NCBI GenBank assembly: GCA_031549485.1
Contig: JAVBPR010000008.1
Span: 124,001 to 188,000 of the forward strand
Length of the DNA: 64,000 nucleotides
Direction: 5' to 3'
DNA from: JAVBPR01 sp031549485
Lineage (GTDB): Bacteria; Bacillota; Clostridia; Oscillospirales; Feifaniaceae
Under the pieces are notes generated by a model that was not told the origin of the DNA, searched no databases, and saw only the letters and a program-made list of their open reading frames with translations. Numbering within the stretch: the first letter of the stretch is position 1; every line of letters starts with the position of its first letter. The position numbers were made by a program, and so were the translations under genes. Of this stretch, positions 63,862-64,000 are shown piece by piece.

Positions 63862-64000
63862 CTATTTATTCATATCTCCGATAATTTTCTTTGAATCCTC
63901 AACGCAACCCTCGCAGGAGCGGAAATGCTTGCCTTTAAGTTCTGTGCAGAGAAGCGATTTATTCATATTTTCGAATGTTTTTTCAAATTCGGCGTTTTTT
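63862..64000 (-). CDS. Cys-rich protein, C-terminal fragment (runs off the window)
   Basis: Forty-five C-terminal residues are visible, including LLCTELKGKHFRSCEGCVED and the end GDMNK. The spaced cysteines and the position near the C-terminus resemble C_GCAxxG_C_C-type redox proteins, in which such Cys groups close the sequence. With so little sequence the assignment is a guess, though the open frame, the stop codon and the Cys pattern argue for a real gene. Confidence 0.5.
   Translation of the reverse strand, partial: KNAEFEKTFENMNKSLLCTELKGKHFRSCEGCVEDSKKIIGDMNK

Overview
The window reads as a chromosomal segment of an anaerobic, moderately AT-rich Bacillota bacterium, most likely class Clostridia. 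Supporting traits are strong AGGAGG-type ribosome binding sites, frequent GTG and TTG starts, pyruvate phosphate dikinase, S-layer homology (SLH) proteins, LPxTG proteins with a class D-like sortase, a clostridial-style type IV pilus cluster and a GEMM-type c-di-GMP riboswitch. I cannot assign a genus.

Layout. 0-5 kb: pyrimidine and purine biosynthesis (carB fragment, purF), a YjzC-like small protein, tRNA-Arg, an acetate-transporter-like protein, and a lipoprotein solute-binding protein behind a riboswitch plus terminator. 5-6 kb: a stalk-domain/MORN-like gene broken by one stop codon. 6.3-15.7 kb: a module of two related signal-less repeat proteins (2248 and 599 aa, the larger with a split phage-tail-collar domain), each behind the same 246-bp promoter/operator block, and one intact Xre-type repressor. 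15.8-25.4 kb: SLH surface proteins, an ECF sigma/anti-sigma pair, small secreted or unknown proteins and a WG-repeat lipoprotein. 25.4-29.4 kb: three paralogous secreted stalk-domain proteins.

29.5-33.3 kb: a small AT-rich island between a tyrosine-recombinase remnant and the 3' end of initiator tRNA-fMet. It holds a tightly overlapping three-gene operon: a thymidylate-synthase-like protein, a radical SAM/SPASM protein, and a family-4-like uracil-DNA glycosylase fused to a Panacea/DUF4065 domain. This is my best candidate for an undescribed system, centred on uracil or 5-substituted pyrimidine chemistry.

33.4-40.8 kb: type IV pilus genes, a transglutaminase/sortase operon and a BTAD regulator with a degenerate GGDEF-like end. 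41-55 kb: two paralogous operons, each an ECF-type sigma factor fused to a transmembrane segment and an extracellular domain, followed directly by a giant LPxTG surface protein. The sigma factors probably sense the cell surface and control their own wall-anchored partner, which the nearby sortase may attach. 55.6-64 kb: ppdK, a HIRAN-domain protein, an ABC exporter, a PadR-controlled operon with a DUF4097 protein, and five copies of a short interspersed repeat whose hairpin covaries between copies.
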